Assembly (NCBI GenBank): GCA_021811225.1
Contig: JAJZPJ010000009.1
Location: 1-27,366, forward strand
Direction of reading: 5' to 3'
Source: Pseudomonadota bacterium
Lineage (GTDB): Bacteria > Pseudomonadota > Gammaproteobacteria > Burkholderiales > Rhodocyclaceae
Length of the DNA: 27,366 nucleotides
Shown: piece after piece, positions 1 to 7,389 of the stretch
How the letters are laid out: every line of letters begins with the position of its first letter
Numbering within the stretch: position 1 is the first letter of the stretch
Program-made: the position numbers and the translations under genes
Notes under the pieces: generated by a model
Databases searched by the model: none
What the model saw: the letters and a program-made list of their open reading frames with translations, nothing else
Told to the model about the DNA's origin: nothing

Positions 1-405
1 GAATCGTCCCTGGTGGCGACCCTGTCGGGCGGCTGGAAGCAGCGCCTGGCGCTGGGCGCGGCCATCCTGCACCAGCCGGCGATCCTGTTCCTGGACGAGC
101 CGACCTCGGGCGTCGATCCGGCGTCGCGCCGGCGCTTCTGGGACCTGATCCACGATCTGGGCGCCGAGGGCGTGAGCATCCTGGTGTCGACCCACTACAT
201 GGACGAGGCCGAGTACTGCCACCGCATCGCGCTGGTCAACCGCGGCCGGCTGATCGCGCTGGGCACGCCGCAGGAGCTCAAGCGGACAGCACTAGCCGCC
301 GAATGCGGCGGCGTCGCTGAGACGCCAGCTGAGGCATCGAGGGAGCCGTCGATGGAGGACAGCTTCGTCGCGCTGGTCGGGCGCTCTCTGGAGGGGGCGT
401 CGTGA
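1..405 (+). CDS. ABC-2 exporter ATP-binding protein, C-terminal part (5' end outside window)
   Basis: This is the C-terminal part of an ABC transporter ATPase that would energise the two permeases encoded directly downstream. The reading frame is open from base 1, so the Walker A region lies upstream of the window. What remains shows the signature motif LSGGWKQRLALG, the Walker B and D-loop stretch ILFLDEPTSGVDP, and the H-loop VSTHYMDEAE. The tail ends SMEDSFVALVGRSLEGAS, which resembles the ends of drug/multidrug-type ABC-2 ATPases. The stop codon overlaps the GTG start of the next permease (GTGA), indicating translational coupling. The arrangement ATPase-permease-permease matches E. coli YbhF-YbhS-YbhR, where a HlyD-like periplasmic partner is encoded upstream; that partner cannot be seen here. 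The substrate cannot be inferred. Confidence 0.93.
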   Translation, partial: ESSLVATLSGGWKQRLALGAAILHQPAILFLDEPTSGVDPASRRRFWDLIHDLGAEGVSILVSTHYMDEAEYCHRIALVNRGRLIALGTPQELKRTALAAECGGVAETPAEASREPSMEDSFVALVGRSLEGAS

Positions 406-1538
406 AGCTGCGCCGGATCAAGGCCATCGCGGTCAAGGAGACCTTGCAGATCGTCAGGGATCCCAGGAGCCTGATGATCGCGCTGTTGATCCCGGTGCTG
501 CAGATGTTCATGCTGGGCTACGGCATCAACCTGGACATCGAGCGCATCCCGATGTGCGCGATGGACCGCGAGGGCAGCCAGCAGTCGCAGGATCTGCTGC
601 AGCGCTTTTCCGCCTCCCGCTATTTCTCGATGCAGAAGCTCGTCGGCACCGAGGGCGAGCTCGGCCGCGCCCTCGACGACGGCACATGCCGGCTCGGCAT
701 CGTCATACCCGCCGGCTTTTCGCAGACCCTCAACGACAGCGGCAGCGCCACCGTGCAGGCGGTGGTAGACGGCACCGATTCCAACACCGCGAATCTCGCC
801 GCCAACTACGCCCGGGCGGTGGTCGCGGACTACTCCAGCGCGCTGCAGCTGCGCTCGATCGAGCGCCGCGGCGGGCACCTGCAGACCCAGACGCCGGTGG
901 CGGTGGAAGCCCGCGTCTGGTTCAACGAGGATCTGGTCAGCCGCAACTACATCATTCCCGGCATCGTCGCGCTGGTGATGGCCATCGTCGGCGCGCAGCT
1001 CACCTCGCTCACCATCGCGCGCGAATGGGAGCGCGGCACGATGGAACTGCTGGTGTCCACCCCGGTCAAGCCGCTGGAGCTGATGCTGGGCAAGCTCGCG
1101 CCCTATTTCCTGGTCGGGCTGGCCGACGCCGGCATCTGCCTGGCGCTGGCGGTGTACTGGTTCGAGGTGCCTTTCCGCGGCGCGCTGACCACGCTGTTGT
1201 TCACCACCAGCCTGTTCCTGACCGTGGTGCTGTGCATCGGCTACACGGTCTCGGTGGCGATCAGGAGCCAGGTCGGGGCGAGCCAGGTGGCGCTGATCCT
1301 GACCATGCTGCCGACCACGCTGCTCTCCGGCTTCGCCTTCCCGATCGAGCAGATGCCCTGGCCGGTGCGCGGCGTCACCTATCTGGTCAGCGCCCGCTAT
1401 TACGTGACCATCCTCAAGGCGGTGTTCCTGAAGGGGGCCGGCGTGGCCGAACTGGCGCTGCCGATACTCTGCCTGACGCTATACGCCGCGGTGCTGGTGC
1501 TGCTCGCAGCCCGGGCCTTCCGCAAGACCCTGGACTGA
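402..1538 (+). CDS. ABC-2 type transporter permease (YbhS-like)
   Basis: This 378-residue inner-membrane permease of the ABC-2 family has the typical layout. A cytosolic N-terminus carries the conserved KETLQIVRDPRSL stretch and is followed by one membrane helix (about residues 24-41). A soluble extracytoplasmic domain follows to about residue 175, then a cluster of about five hydrophobic helices starting at YIIPGIVALVMAIVGAQLT. The amphipathic EWERGTMELLVSTPVKPLE segment between helices is characteristic of the family. The GTG start overlaps the upstream ATPase stop by 4 nt. The next permease starts 4 nt after this stop, so the three form one operon. It probably pairs with the following gene as a heterodimeric channel. 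The exported compound is unknown; the family includes drug, dye and polysaccharide exporters. Confidence 0.92.
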   Translation: MKLRRIKAIAVKETLQIVRDPRSLMIALLIPVLQMFMLGYGINLDIERIPMCAMDREGSQQSQDLLQRFSASRYFSMQKLVGTEGELGRALDDGTCRLGIVIPAGFSQTLNDSGSATVQAVVDGTDSNTANLAANYARAVVADYSSALQLRSIERRGGHLQTQTPVAVEARVWFNEDLVSRNYIIPGIVALVMAIVGAQLTSLTIAREWERGTMELLVSTPVKPLELMLGKLAPYFLVGLADAGICLALAVYWFEVPFRGALTTLLFTTSLFLTVVLCIGYTVSVAIRSQVGASQVALILTMLPTTLLSGFAFPIEQMPWPVRGVTYLVSARYYVTILKAVFLKGAGVAELALPILCLTLYAAVLVLLAARAFRKTLD

Positions 1539-1542
1539 GGAC

Positions 1543-2676
1543 ATGATCAGGCGCATCGCCGAACTCTTGATCAAGGAGTTCCTGCAGCTCAAGCGGGACC
1601 GCTCGGCGCGTCTGCGCCTCCTGATTCCGCCGATCATCCAGATGCTGCTGTTCGGCTACGCCGCGACCTTCGAGGTGTTCAACGTGTCCACCGCGATGCT
1701 CGATCAGGACCACAGCCAGGCGAGCCGCGCGCTCACCGCCGCCTTCGCCGCCAGCGGCCGCTTCAGGCTGACGGTGCCGGCGGCCAACCGGCGCGAGGTG
1801 CGGGATGCCATCGAGAAGAGCGACGCCGAGATCGGCATCGTCATCCCGCCGGGCTTCGCAGAGCTGCTGGAGAAGGGCCAGAGTTCGCCGATCCAGGTGC
1901 TGGCCGACGGCAGCAATTCCAACACCGCGCTGATCGCCCTGGGCTACGTCGGCCAGATCGCCGGCAGCTTCGGCCAGCGCTACGCCCTCGATCTGGCGCA
2001 GCGGACCGGCCGGGCGCTGGGCCGGCCGATGGTCAATGTGACGATGGCCGAGCGCTACTGGTACAACCCCAATCTCAACAGCCGCTGGTTCTTCGTGCCC
2101 GGCGTGATCGGCACGCTGACCCTGATCACCATCGTCAATCTCACCGCCTTCGCGATCGTCAGGGAGCGCGAGGTCGGCACGCTGGAGCAGATCCTGGTGA
2201 CGCCGATCCGGCCGATCGAATTCATCATCGGCAAGACGCTGCCCTTCTTCCTGATCGGCCTGTTCGAGGTGGCCATCGTCGCCGCGGTGGGCATGCTCTG
2301 GTTCGACGTGCCCTTCGTCGGCGATCCGCTGCTGCTGTTCGCCGGCACCTGCCTGTTCCTGACCAGCGTGCTGGCCATCGGCCTGTTGATCTCGACCGTG
2401 TGCATGACCCAGCAGCAGGCCTTCGCCTCGAACTTCTTCGTGCTGAACCCGATGTTCATCCTCTCCGGCTTCAGCTTCCCGATCTCGAGCATGCCCGCCG
2501 TGCTGCAATGGCTCACCTACCTCGATCCGCTGCGCTACTTCCTGGTGATCATCCGCAGCTGCTTCCTGAAGGGGGTGGGCATCGCCGTGCTCTGGCCGCA
2601 GATGGCGGCGCTGGCGGCCTTGTCCATGGTCCTTCTGGGAATCGCGGTGCTGCGCTTCAGGAAGTCGCTGGACTGA
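1543..2676 (+). CDS. ABC-2 type transporter permease (YbhR-like)
   Basis: This is the second ABC-2 permease of the exporter, 377 residues and similar in layout to its neighbour. The N-terminal motif KEFLQLKRDRSARLRLLIPP leads into a first membrane helix. A soluble domain (about residues 45-180) follows, then a C-terminal block of hydrophobic helices from FFVPGVIGTLTLITIVNLTAF onward. The conserved REREVGTLEQILVTPIRPIE coupling segment is present, and the protein ends in RFRKSLD, like the RAFRKTLD end of its partner. The start at ATG 1543 lies 4 nt after the preceding stop and has GAGG just upstream. It is the last gene of the operon. Downstream it converges with the large regulator gene across 55 bp that show no convincing terminator. 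Confidence 0.92.
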   Translation: MIRRIAELLIKEFLQLKRDRSARLRLLIPPIIQMLLFGYAATFEVFNVSTAMLDQDHSQASRALTAAFAASGRFRLTVPAANRREVRDAIEKSDAEIGIVIPPGFAELLEKGQSSPIQVLADGSNSNTALIALGYVGQIAGSFGQRYALDLAQRTGRALGRPMVNVTMAERYWYNPNLNSRWFFVPGVIGTLTLITIVNLTAFAIVREREVGTLEQILVTPIRPIEFIIGKTLPFFLIGLFEVAIVAAVGMLWFDVPFVGDPLLLFAGTCLFLTSVLAIGLLISTVCMTQQQAFASNFFVLNPMFILSGFSFPISSMPAVLQWLTYLDPLRYFLVIIRSCFLKGVGIAVLWPQMAALAALSMVLLGIAVLRFRKSLD

Positions 2677-2731
2677 GCTGGTCCACAGCAGCGCTGCAAA
2701 GGGCCGGGCCGACGCTGCGCTGACGGGGGAT

Positions 2732-5700
2732 TCAGCGGATCAGCGGCGGGGGGATTGAGGCCGCTACGCCGATCCGCTCGCCGCCGCGGACCAGGCGCGG
2801 GATGAGGCCGGGGCTGCCCTGGGTTTCGAGCAGCGCATAGGCCTCTTGCAGCCAGCGCCGCGCGCCCGACACATCGCCGCGGCCGTGGCGGGCGAGGGCG
2901 CGCTGGCGCATCAGATCCGGCATGCAGTGGGTATCGCCGCCGTTCTTGGCCAGGCTCAGGGCGCGCGCGGCGACGGCGTCGAGCAATGACCAGCGCTCCA
3001 GCGCTTCGCAGATGCAGGCCACGAACCACCACGAGGTGGCCGGGCTCAGGCGCGAAGCCGCGGCAATCTCGCGGCGCAGGGACAACAGCTTGAAGGACTG
3101 GCGCAGGGCGAAGCGGCCCTGCCGGGCCCGGGCCCACAGATCGATCAAGGCGTTGTACGCCTGCCAGAACTGGAAGCGGTGCTGCGCCGCGAGCGCCAGC
3201 CCCTCGGCGGCCAAGCGCTCGCTGTCTTCCGGGCGGTCCAGTATGAGATGCGCGCTCGCGCCCAGGGTGAGCGCAAAGCACAGGCCGTGGACGCGGCCCT
3301 CTCGGCGCGCTGCGCTCACCGCCTCGTCGGCGGCCGCGATCGTCTCTTCGGCGCTACCGCCGTAGGCCAGAACCACGGCCTTCAGCGCTCGGCAGGCGAT
3401 GAGCGGATTGTCCGCCGAATAGGGCAGCCATTCGTGGGCGGAGATGGTCGCGCCGATTTCGATCACTGCCTCGATCCGCTGCAGCGCTGCGGCGAACTGC
3501 CCGCGCCAGAACAGAATGCTGGCGTAGCCGTAATCGGCCATCATGCGCTGGACGGGCAGGCAAGCCATCTTCTCGATGCGGCGCATCGTCTCCAGCCCCT
3601 CGTTGCTGCCTTGGGGAAATGCCGCCGCCATGCCGCACAGCGCCCGGAAGCGGGTCTCCTGCGGCAGCTCTTCGGCTGCGTGCGCCAGCAGCGGCGCGAA
3701 GAATTTCTGCGCGCCCTTGGCGCCATAGCCGTCGGTCATCAAGGTCGCATAGCCGGCCAGCAGTTCGAGCTCGGCCCGTCCGGCGACGCTGTATTGCCCG
3801 TGCTTCGCCGCGGCGGCGAGGGCGCGCAGCGCCGCTTCCTTGGCTTCGCCGGCGAACTCTTCGAGATAGGCGGTCTCGGCGGCTTGGCGCCAGTGCGCGC
3901 AGGCCTCGGCCCAGGCTTGCGCGGCTTCGTAGTGCTGGGCGATGTCGGCGGCTGCGGCGCCGGGCTGCCGCGTCAGCCACTGCGCGGCCTTGCGGTGCCA
4001 GTCGCGCCGCGTCTGCGGCGGCGCGCCCTCATAGGCGCAATCGCGCAGCAGGGCGTGGCGGAAGGCGTAGCCGTCCCCGCCGGTGCGCTCGACGATGGCC
4101 AGGGTGACGGCCAGCTCCAGCGCGGCGGCGACGTCGCGCCCGGGCACCAGGCTGCTCAGGCCGTCGCCGCTGAACGAGGCGCCCAGCACCGAAGCGGCCT
4201 GGACGACGGTCTTGTCCGACCCCATGCGGTCGAGCGTGCTTTGCAGCACGCCGAACAGCGTTGCGTCCGAGACGGGCTGGTCGCGCGCCACGCGGGCGAG
4301 GTATTCGGCGCACAGCGGCAAGCCGCCGCTCATCCTGGCCAACTGGCTGTGCCTTGCTTCATCGACGCGACCGTCCGGGTCCAGGGAAGCGATCAGCGCC
4401 ATCGACTCCGGCAGGTCGAGCGGCGGCAGTATCAGCTGCGGCAGGGCGCCGCCGCCGACCGGTACCATGCCCGTCTCCTGCCGGCACGCCAGGACCGCCA
4501 GGACCGGCGTCTGGGCCGGGGCTTGCATGGCGACGGCGAGCAGTTCCCGCGTGGCTTCGTCCGCCCAATGCAGGTCGTCGAAGATGAGCAGCGCCGGCCA
4601 GCCGCTGCCGGAAGGCGCGAACAGCTTGGCGATCATCGCGTCGATCAGGCCGCGCCCGGCCAGATTCTCCCAGTCCTCGTCTTCCAGGCGCAGGGCGCCC
4701 AGCGCCACGTGACGAAGTTCGGGGCGATGCCTGATCCAGCGGACGACGCCGCCGGCGTGCGCGTGCAGGCGCGCGAACTCCGCCAGCAGGCGGGACTTGC
4801 CGGTCCCCGCCAGGCCGACGACTTCGACGAACAGGGCATGGCCCTTCCTGGCGGCGGCACCCATGGTTTCGGTCAGACGCAGGAGTTCCTGCCAGCGGCC
4901 GATGAAGGGGGTGGCAAAGCCGGCGCGGGCGGGATCGTCCCGGCTGCCCGTCGCGGCGACGACGCGGCAGGGGGTGTGTTCCCCCGCGACGCCGGCGAAG
5001 CGGCGCCGCGGCAGCGGCGCGACGCCGGCGAGGGTACGCAGCTCTTCGGCCAGGGGGGCGGTGACGATCACCTCGCCGGGCTCTGCGCACATCGCCAGCC
5101 GCTGCGCCAGCGCCGGCAAATGACTGCCGGCGATCGGCTGCCGCGCCGTGGCGGCGATCAGCGCCTTGCCTTCGCACAGACCGATCCGGGCGTGCTGGAA
5201 GGCGATCTCCAGCGCTGCCTGCAAGGCGCGACGCGGCGCCTGCTCGCCGTCTTCCGCGAGCCCGAAAACGGCGCCCAGTGCGATGCCGCCGACCGGGAAG
5301 CGGCGGCCGCCCCAGCGCACGAGCGCGGCATCGAGCGCCGCGCCCAGGGGAGCGAGATGGCGCTCGGGTTCGAGCAGTTCGTCCTCGTCGTGGCAATCGG
5401 GTTCCAGGTGCAGCACCACCACCCGGCGCACCTCGTTCGCGGGCGGCGCCGCCGCCTGTCCGTCGTGCGTCGTCTGGCCGGTGACGGCGGCGATGCGCTG
5501 GCGCAGCTTCTCGGTGTCCGGCGTCGGCGCTGCACCGACCAGGCTCTCCAGCCGGCGGGCGAAGTCGGCGTAAGCGTCGAGGGCGGCGCGGGGTCCGTCG
5601 AGGGCGGCGAGCAGTTCCATCTGGGCGCGGGCGGCCGCGTCTTCCGTCGGGCAGCAGCGTACCCAGGCGCGCGCCGCCTTCAAGGCGTCTTCATGCGCGC

Positions 5701-6250
5701 CGCTGCGGCGGGCATGGAGCACGCAATCATTCAGCAAGGAACACCTCGCGCGCTCGAAAAAGGCTCTCTTGCCGCGCAGCCAGTCCTCCAATTCGCCGCC
5801 CTCGTCGGCCTCGACGCCGGCGAGGAATTCGCCCGCCATCGATTCCAGCCAGGGATGCCAGGCGCCCAGCAGACGGCTGCAGGCGGCGCGGTCGGCGCAC
5901 TGGCGCAGCGCCTTGCGCTGGTCCTCAGCGAGCAAGAGCAGGTCGGCGTCGAATGAGGGATCCAGGAACAGTCCGAGCCGTTCGCGCTCGACGTTCAGGC
6001 AGCGATGGCCGCTGGCGGTCATGACGTCGGCGAGATTCTTGAGGATCAGGCGCAGGTTGGCGCGTGAGGCCTGCGGCGCCAGATCCGGCCAGAAAAGATC
6101 GGCCAGACGCCGGCGTTCATGCCAGCGGTCGCGCTCCACGGCGAGGTAGCCCAGAAGCGCGTAGCCCTTGCGATAGCGCAGGCGCACGGGCTCCTGCCCG
6201 TCGGCAAACAGCTCCGGCACGCCGAAGGTCTTGAAATGAAGTCGTCTCAT
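2732..6250 (-). CDS. Large SARP/BTAD-type transcriptional regulator with ATPase and helical-repeat domains
   Basis: This 1172-residue cytosolic protein is probably a transcriptional activator. Residues 1-95 look like the winged-helix DNA-binding part of SARP/AfsR-like proteins (FGVPELFADGQEPVRLRYRK, then HERRRLADLFWPD and a SRANLRLILKNL segment). About residues 100-255 match a bacterial transcriptional activation (BTAD) domain ending near GAAPTPDTEKLR. Residues 275-435 resemble a class III nucleotide cyclase fold without obvious catalytic residues (VVVLHLEPD, then MCAEPGEVIVTAPLAEELR). A STAND/AAA-like ATPase follows, with Walker A GLAGTGKS at 479-486 and Walker B LLIFDDLHWADE near 554-565. 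The remaining 450 or so residues are alanine-rich helical repeats, probably TPR-like. The ATG at 6250 has TTGGAGGGGC upstream. The gene is divergent from the hydrogenase-sensor operon, and repeats suited to a SARP lie between them, so it may control that operon; this is inference. The ligand is unknown. Confidence 0.85.
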   Translation of the reverse strand: MRRLHFKTFGVPELFADGQEPVRLRYRKGYALLGYLAVERDRWHERRRLADLFWPDLAPQASRANLRLILKNLADVMTASGHRCLNVERERLGLFLDPSFDADLLLLAEDQRKALRQCADRAACSRLLGAWHPWLESMAGEFLAGVEADEGGELEDWLRGKRAFFERARCSLLNDCVLHARRSGAHEDALKAARAWVRCCPTEDAAARAQMELLAALDGPRAALDAYADFARRLESLVGAAPTPDTEKLRQRIAAVTGQTTHDGQAAAPPANEVRRVVVLHLEPDCHDEDELLEPERHLAPLGAALDAALVRWGGRRFPVGGIALGAVFGLAEDGEQAPRRALQAALEIAFQHARIGLCEGKALIAATARQPIAGSHLPALAQRLAMCAEPGEVIVTAPLAEELRTLAGVAPLPRRRFAGVAGEHTPCRVVAATGSRDDPARAGFATPFIGRWQELLRLTETMGAAARKGHALFVEVVGLAGTGKSRLLAEFARLHAHAGGVVRWIRHRPELRHVALGALRLEDEDWENLAGRGLIDAMIAKLFAPSGSGWPALLIFDDLHWADEATRELLAVAMQAPAQTPVLAVLACRQETGMVPVGGGALPQLILPPLDLPESMALIASLDPDGRVDEARHSQLARMSGGLPLCAEYLARVARDQPVSDATLFGVLQSTLDRMGSDKTVVQAASVLGASFSGDGLSSLVPGRDVAAALELAVTLAIVERTGGDGYAFRHALLRDCAYEGAPPQTRRDWHRKAAQWLTRQPGAAAADIAQHYEAAQAWAEACAHWRQAAETAYLEEFAGEAKEAALRALAAAAKHGQYSVAGRAELELLAGYATLMTDGYGAKGAQKFFAPLLAHAAEELPQETRFRALCGMAAAFPQGSNEGLETMRRIEKMACLPVQRMMADYGYASILFWRGQFAAALQRIEAVIEIGATISAHEWLPYSADNPLIACRALKAVVLAYGGSAEETIAAADEAVSAARREGRVHGLCFALTLGASAHLILDRPEDSERLAAEGLALAAQHRFQFWQAYNALIDLWARARQGRFALRQSFKLLSLRREIAAASRLSPATSWWFVACICEALERWSLLDAVAARALSLAKNGGDTHCMPDLMRQRALARHGRGDVSGARRWLQEAYALLETQGSPGLIPRLVRGGERIGVAASIPPPLIR

Positions 6251-6317
6251 GCCCCTCCAAGAATGAGCGCGACCGGCGACATCGCTTTTTTATGAAAGGG
6301 ATGGCTCTTGGGCCTCC

Positions 6318-6336
6318 TGCTAACGGGATGCTAACG
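6318..6336 (+). promoter_or_regulatory. Tandem TGCTAACG repeats, candidate operator of the divergent SARP-type regulator
   Basis: Two exact copies of TGCTAACG lie at 6318-6325 and 6329-6336, so their starts are 11 bp apart, one helical turn. SARP-family activators are known to bind direct heptamer repeats at 11-bp periodicity just upstream of a -10 element. The site lies between the divergent SARP-like gene and the hydrogenase operon. No strong -10 or -35 could be placed; CACTAT (6346-6351) and CATATT (6361-6366) are weak -10 candidates for the hydrogenase direction. Function is inferred from spacing and position. Confidence 0.5.
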
Positions 6337-6440
6337 CATCTCTGCCACTATGAGTTTAGCCATATTGTTACAGCGTGTTTCTCGAAAGGAGTTGCGCGCG
6401 CCGGGTTATTCGACGCATGCCGCAGCGAAAGGGAGGGGGA

Positions 6441-7376
6441 ATGGCTTCATTGTTCTGGTTGCAGTGCGGCGCCTGCGGTGGCGATACCATGTCCTTGCTC
6501 AATGCCGAGTCTCCCGATTTGCTGGAACTGGTGGACACTCTGGACATTGAACTGCTGTGGCATCCGTCCTTGTCCACCTTGTCGTCCCAGGCCCAGGGCG
6601 AACTGATCGAAAGCCTGATCGAGGGCGAGCAGGCGCTGGACGTCCTGGTCGTCGAAGGCTCGATCATTCGCGGCCCCGCGGGTACCGGCATGTTCGACGC
6701 CAGGGGCGGCCGCCCCAAGAAAGACCTGGTCGCGGCGCTGGCGGCGCGTGCCGGCAGCGTCGTCGCCGCGGGCACTTGCGCCGCCTTCGGCGGCATCGGC
6801 GCAGACAGCTGGACCCAGGCCAGCGGCTTGCAGTTCCTGAAAAAGGCGCCGGGCGGTCTGCTGGGCAAGGATTTCCGCGCACGGAGCGGGCTGCCGGTCA
6901 TCAATCTGGCGGGCTGCCCCTGTCATCCCGAGGTCATGGCGGGCACGCTGTCGGCGCTGATCGCCGGGCAGACGCTGGAACTCGATGAGTTCAACCGGCC
7001 GCTGGACTGGTACGGCATGACCGTGCACCAGGGCTGCACGCGCAACGAGTATCACGAATACCGGGTGGAGGAATCGGATTTCGCCCAGCGCGGTTGCCTG
7101 TTCTTCCACAAGGGTTGCCATGGGCCGCTCGCCGACGGGCCTTGCAACAAGCTGTTGTGGAATCGGCGCTCGACCAAGACGCGCGCCGGCGTGCCCTGTT
7201 TCGGCTGCACCAGCCCGGAGTTTCCGGCGCCCTTCCCGTTCTTCGATACCCGCAACATCGAGGGCGTGCCGATCGAACTGCCCAAGGGCATCAGCCGCGC
7301 CCACTACATGGTCTACAAGAGCATGGCGGCAGCGGCGGCGCCGGAACGCCTGAAGCGACGCGAAACCAAGATCTAG
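6441..7376 (+). CDS. [NiFe]-hydrogenase small subunit, group 2 (putative H2-sensing) type
   Basis: This 311-residue iron-sulfur subunit would pass electrons from the NiFe site of the next gene product. It lacks a twin-arginine signal and a C-terminal membrane helix, so it is cytosolic, like HoxB/HupU sensors and cyanobacterial HupS. The N-terminus WLQCGACGGDTMSLL aligns with the HoxB motif but has Asp15 where the second proximal-cluster cysteine normally stands. The other proximal ligands are Cys12, Cys113 (GTCAAFGGI) and Cys159 (GCPCHPE). Distal-cluster ligands are His196, Cys199, Cys219 and Cys226. Medial-cluster cysteines are 235, 253 and 256 (VPCFGCTSPEFP). The start at ATG 6441 is chosen because GGGAGGGGGA precedes it directly and homology begins there; an in-frame ATG at 6375 would add 22 unrelated residues. 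It is the first gene of the sensory operon. The link to a kinase gene favours sensing over energy metabolism. Confidence 0.9.
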   Translation: MASLFWLQCGACGGDTMSLLNAESPDLLELVDTLDIELLWHPSLSTLSSQAQGELIESLIEGEQALDVLVVEGSIIRGPAGTGMFDARGGRPKKDLVAALAARAGSVVAAGTCAAFGGIGADSWTQASGLQFLKKAPGGLLGKDFRARSGLPVINLAGCPCHPEVMAGTLSALIAGQTLELDEFNRPLDWYGMTVHQGCTRNEYHEYRVEESDFAQRGCLFFHKGCHGPLADGPCNKLLWNRRSTKTRAGVPCFGCTSPEFPAPFPFFDTRNIEGVPIELPKGISRAHYMVYKSMAAAAAPERLKRRETKI

Positions 7377-7389
7377 GCAGGGCGACGCC

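Noticed and set aside
2677..2731. Terminator between the exporter operon and the convergent regulator gene
   Set aside because: Only a loop-less 10-bp palindrome GCAGCGCTGC (2688-2697) is present, without a stem-loop or T run convincing enough to call.
3179..5956. Open frame of 925 codons on the plus strand opposite the large regulator
   Set aside because: Product is rich in Gly, Arg, Gln and Ala with no domain; the opposite strand encodes a clear multi-domain regulator with Walker motifs.
6301..6321. Possible sigma-54 promoter (TGG then TGC) upstream of the hydrogenase genes
   Set aside because: The GG and GC elements are not separated by the required 10 bases in any alignment I tried.
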